Shown: piece by piece, positions 62,737 to 64,000 of the stretch
Position numbering within the stretch: the first letter of the stretch is position 1
How the letters are laid out: each line of letters begins with the position of its first letter
Source: Achromobacter xylosoxidans
GTDB lineage: Bacteria; Pseudomonadota; Gammaproteobacteria; Burkholderiales; Burkholderiaceae_B
NCBI RefSeq assembly: GCF_002192695.1
Contig: NZ_MTLG01000086.1
Span: 62,001 to 126,000, forward strand
Reading direction: 5' to 3'
Length of the DNA: 64,000 nucleotides
Notes under the pieces: model-generated
What the model was told of the DNA's origin: nothing
The model's database searches: none
The model's input: the letters and a program-made list of their open reading frames with translations, nothing else
Translations under genes and position numbers: made by a program

Positions 62737-63429
62737 ATGGACTGGCTGCTCGACTTCTATAACTGGCGCATCGTCAGCCAGTACACGGGCCAGTTCGCCA
62801 CCGGCCTGGCCAACACCCTGATCGCGGCGGGCGCAAGCCTGGTGCTGTCGGTGCTGGCCGGCATCCCGCTGGCGCTTGCCCATATGTCGCCCCGCGCCGC
62901 CGTCTGGCGGCCGGTGGCGGCCTATGTGCAATTCATCCGTTCCACCCCCTTGCTGGTGCAGATCTACCTGGTCTACTACGCGGTGCCCATGCTGGTGCCG
63001 GGCGCCAAGGGCTGGAGCGAGATGCTGCTGGGCATCCTTGCCATGACGCTGCACCATGCGGCCTACATGAGCGAAATCATCCGCGTGGGCATTGAATCCG
63101 TGCCGCGCGGCCAGATCGAAGGCGCCAAGGCCTGCGGCATGAATTACCGCCAGCGCCTGCGCTACGTGGTGCTGCCGCAAGCCTTCGCCAATACGTTGCC
63201 GCCGCTATTGGGCCAGACCGCCGTGCTGATCAAGGACACCTCGCTGCTGTCGCTGATCACGGTGTTCGAACTGGTCGCGGCCGGCGTGCAGATGAACAGC
63301 GACCGCATCGTGCCCAACGAAAGCTTCCTGACCATCGCGGCCGGCTATCTGCTGATCTATGCCTGCATGCTGCTGCTGTCGCGCGGCGTGAGCACCTGGC
63401 TGGCGGGTCCCGCCTGGAACGCGAGGTAA
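62737..63429 (+). CDS. polar amino-acid ABC transporter permease
   Basis: 230 aa with about five hydrophobic helices; IEGAKACGMNYRQRLRYVVLPQAFANTLPPLLGQ is the EAA loop, TPLLVQIYLVYYAVPML the typical HisM/GlnP segment. Inner-membrane channel subunit. Stop two bases before the next permease start. Confidence 0.94.
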   Translation: MDWLLDFYNWRIVSQYTGQFATGLANTLIAAGASLVLSVLAGIPLALAHMSPRAAVWRPVAAYVQFIRSTPLLVQIYLVYYAVPMLVPGAKGWSEMLLGILAMTLHHAAYMSEIIRVGIESVPRGQIEGAKACGMNYRQRLRYVVLPQAFANTLPPLLGQTAVLIKDTSLLSLITVFELVAAGVQMNSDRIVPNESFLTIAAGYLLIYACMLLLSRGVSTWLAGPAWNAR

Positions 63430-63431
63430 GC

Positions 63432-64000
63432 ATGCTCGACTCCTATATTTCCACCGCCGGCGTCGTGCTGCCTTTCCTGCTGAAGGGTTTCTGGGAGACC
63501 TTGAAGATCTCCTTCGTGGCGATCATCGCGGGATCCCTGCTGGGCTTCGTGATCGGCGTGATCCGCAGCTACCGGATCCGCGGCGTGCACCAGCTGCTGG
63601 GCCTGTATATCCACATCCTGCGTGGCACGCCGTTCCTGGTGCAGCTCTACATCTTCTATTTCGTGCTGCCCAGTACCGGCATTGAAATGCTGCACTGGGA
63701 TTCCGGCACGGCCGCGTTCGTGTCGCTGTCGGTCTACACCTCCTGCTATGTGGCCGAGATCGTGATGGGCGCGATCCAGGCCGTGCCGCGAGGCCAGACC
63801 GAAGGCGCCATGACGCTGGGCCTGAGGCCGTTCCAGATCCTGCGCCTGGTCATCCTGCCGCAGGCCATGCGTCTGATCGTCCAGCCCATGAGCGGCGTAT
63901 ACGTCATGCTCATCAAAAGCACGGCCATCCTGTCGGTGGTGGGCATCACCGAGCTGACGCGGCAAGGCGAGGTCTTCATCATCACCTTTCCGGCCAAGTC
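63432..64000 (+). CDS. polar amino-acid ABC transporter permease, cut by the window end
   Basis: About 189 residues from ATG 63432 (MLDSYISTAGVVLPFLLKGFWETLKISF); no stop before the last base. ILRGTPFLVQLYIFYFVLP and the EAA loop TEGAMTLGLRPFQILRLVILPQAMRLIVQPM show a HisMQ-type permease that pairs with the preceding one. The end of the protein is outside the window. Confidence 0.93.
   Translation, partial: MLDSYISTAGVVLPFLLKGFWETLKISFVAIIAGSLLGFVIGVIRSYRIRGVHQLLGLYIHILRGTPFLVQLYIFYFVLPSTGIEMLHWDSGTAAFVSLSVYTSCYVAEIVMGAIQAVPRGQTEGAMTLGLRPFQILRLVILPQAMRLIVQPMSGVYVMLIKSTAILSVVGITELTRQGEVFIITFPAK

Overview
The window is high-GC proteobacterial DNA with dense, mostly operonic genes. Four Bug/TctC-type periplasmic solute-binding proteins, many LysR regulators, CoA-dependent catabolic clusters, a FecI/FecR/TonB receptor set and a Gram-negative porin point to Burkholderiales, most likely Alcaligenaceae (Bordetella/Achromobacter-like). 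This placement is inferred from gene content; no rRNA, tRNA or CRISPR array was seen.

Layout. 1-9143: acyl-CoA catabolism (two CoA-transferases, an enoyl-CoA hydratase/isomerase, two complementary acyl-CoA dehydrogenase-like proteins, a thiolase, two Bug proteins and a divergent LysR regulator). 9269-15129: iron acquisition (Fur-like box, ECF sigma factor, FecR-like anti-sigma factor, transducing siderophore receptor, DUF3649 and PepSY membrane proteins). 15211-20134: LysR regulator, a 71-aa protein, a RidA-like protein lacking the usual Arg, a YdeP/FdhF-like molybdopterin oxidoreductase and a bestrophin-like channel. 20158-24318: a lipid-free secreted protein of mixed domains and an autotransporter with a 21-bp coding repeat.

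24383-34855: a tight ten-gene minus-strand operon (gentisate-type cupin dioxygenase, LVIVD protein, RidA, GST, NitT/TauT-type ABC transporter, aldehyde dehydrogenase, GMC oxidoreductase, half of a 2-hydroxyacid dehydrogenase) facing a GntR/FadR regulator across an AT-rich gap with ACAACC/GGTTGT palindromes. It looks like import and oxidation of an unidentified aromatic, possibly amino-substituted, acid. 34852-41157: LysR regulator, split AtuA protein, SMP-30-like lactonase, Bug protein, PRISE-type reductase and a VOC protein.

41158-53625 is an accessory island of visibly lower GC. Its edges carry a near-identical 34-bp direct repeat and many GTTCGCC motifs; it contains decayed Mrr, LigD and RadC fragments and small orphan genes. 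Its intact core is aspartate 4-decarboxylase, aspartate:alanine antiporter, a 913-aa Orn/Lys/Arg-type decarboxylase and a porin. AspD plus AspT forms a proton-motive, acid-consuming cycle; the third enzyme may extend it.

53626-64000 returns to host-like DNA: Bug protein, GST, class II aldolase, XRE-cupin regulator, DUF861 cupin, pyridoxal kinase, outer-membrane phospholipase A, an ALDH7-type dehydrogenase and a polar amino-acid ABC transporter whose second permease runs off the end.
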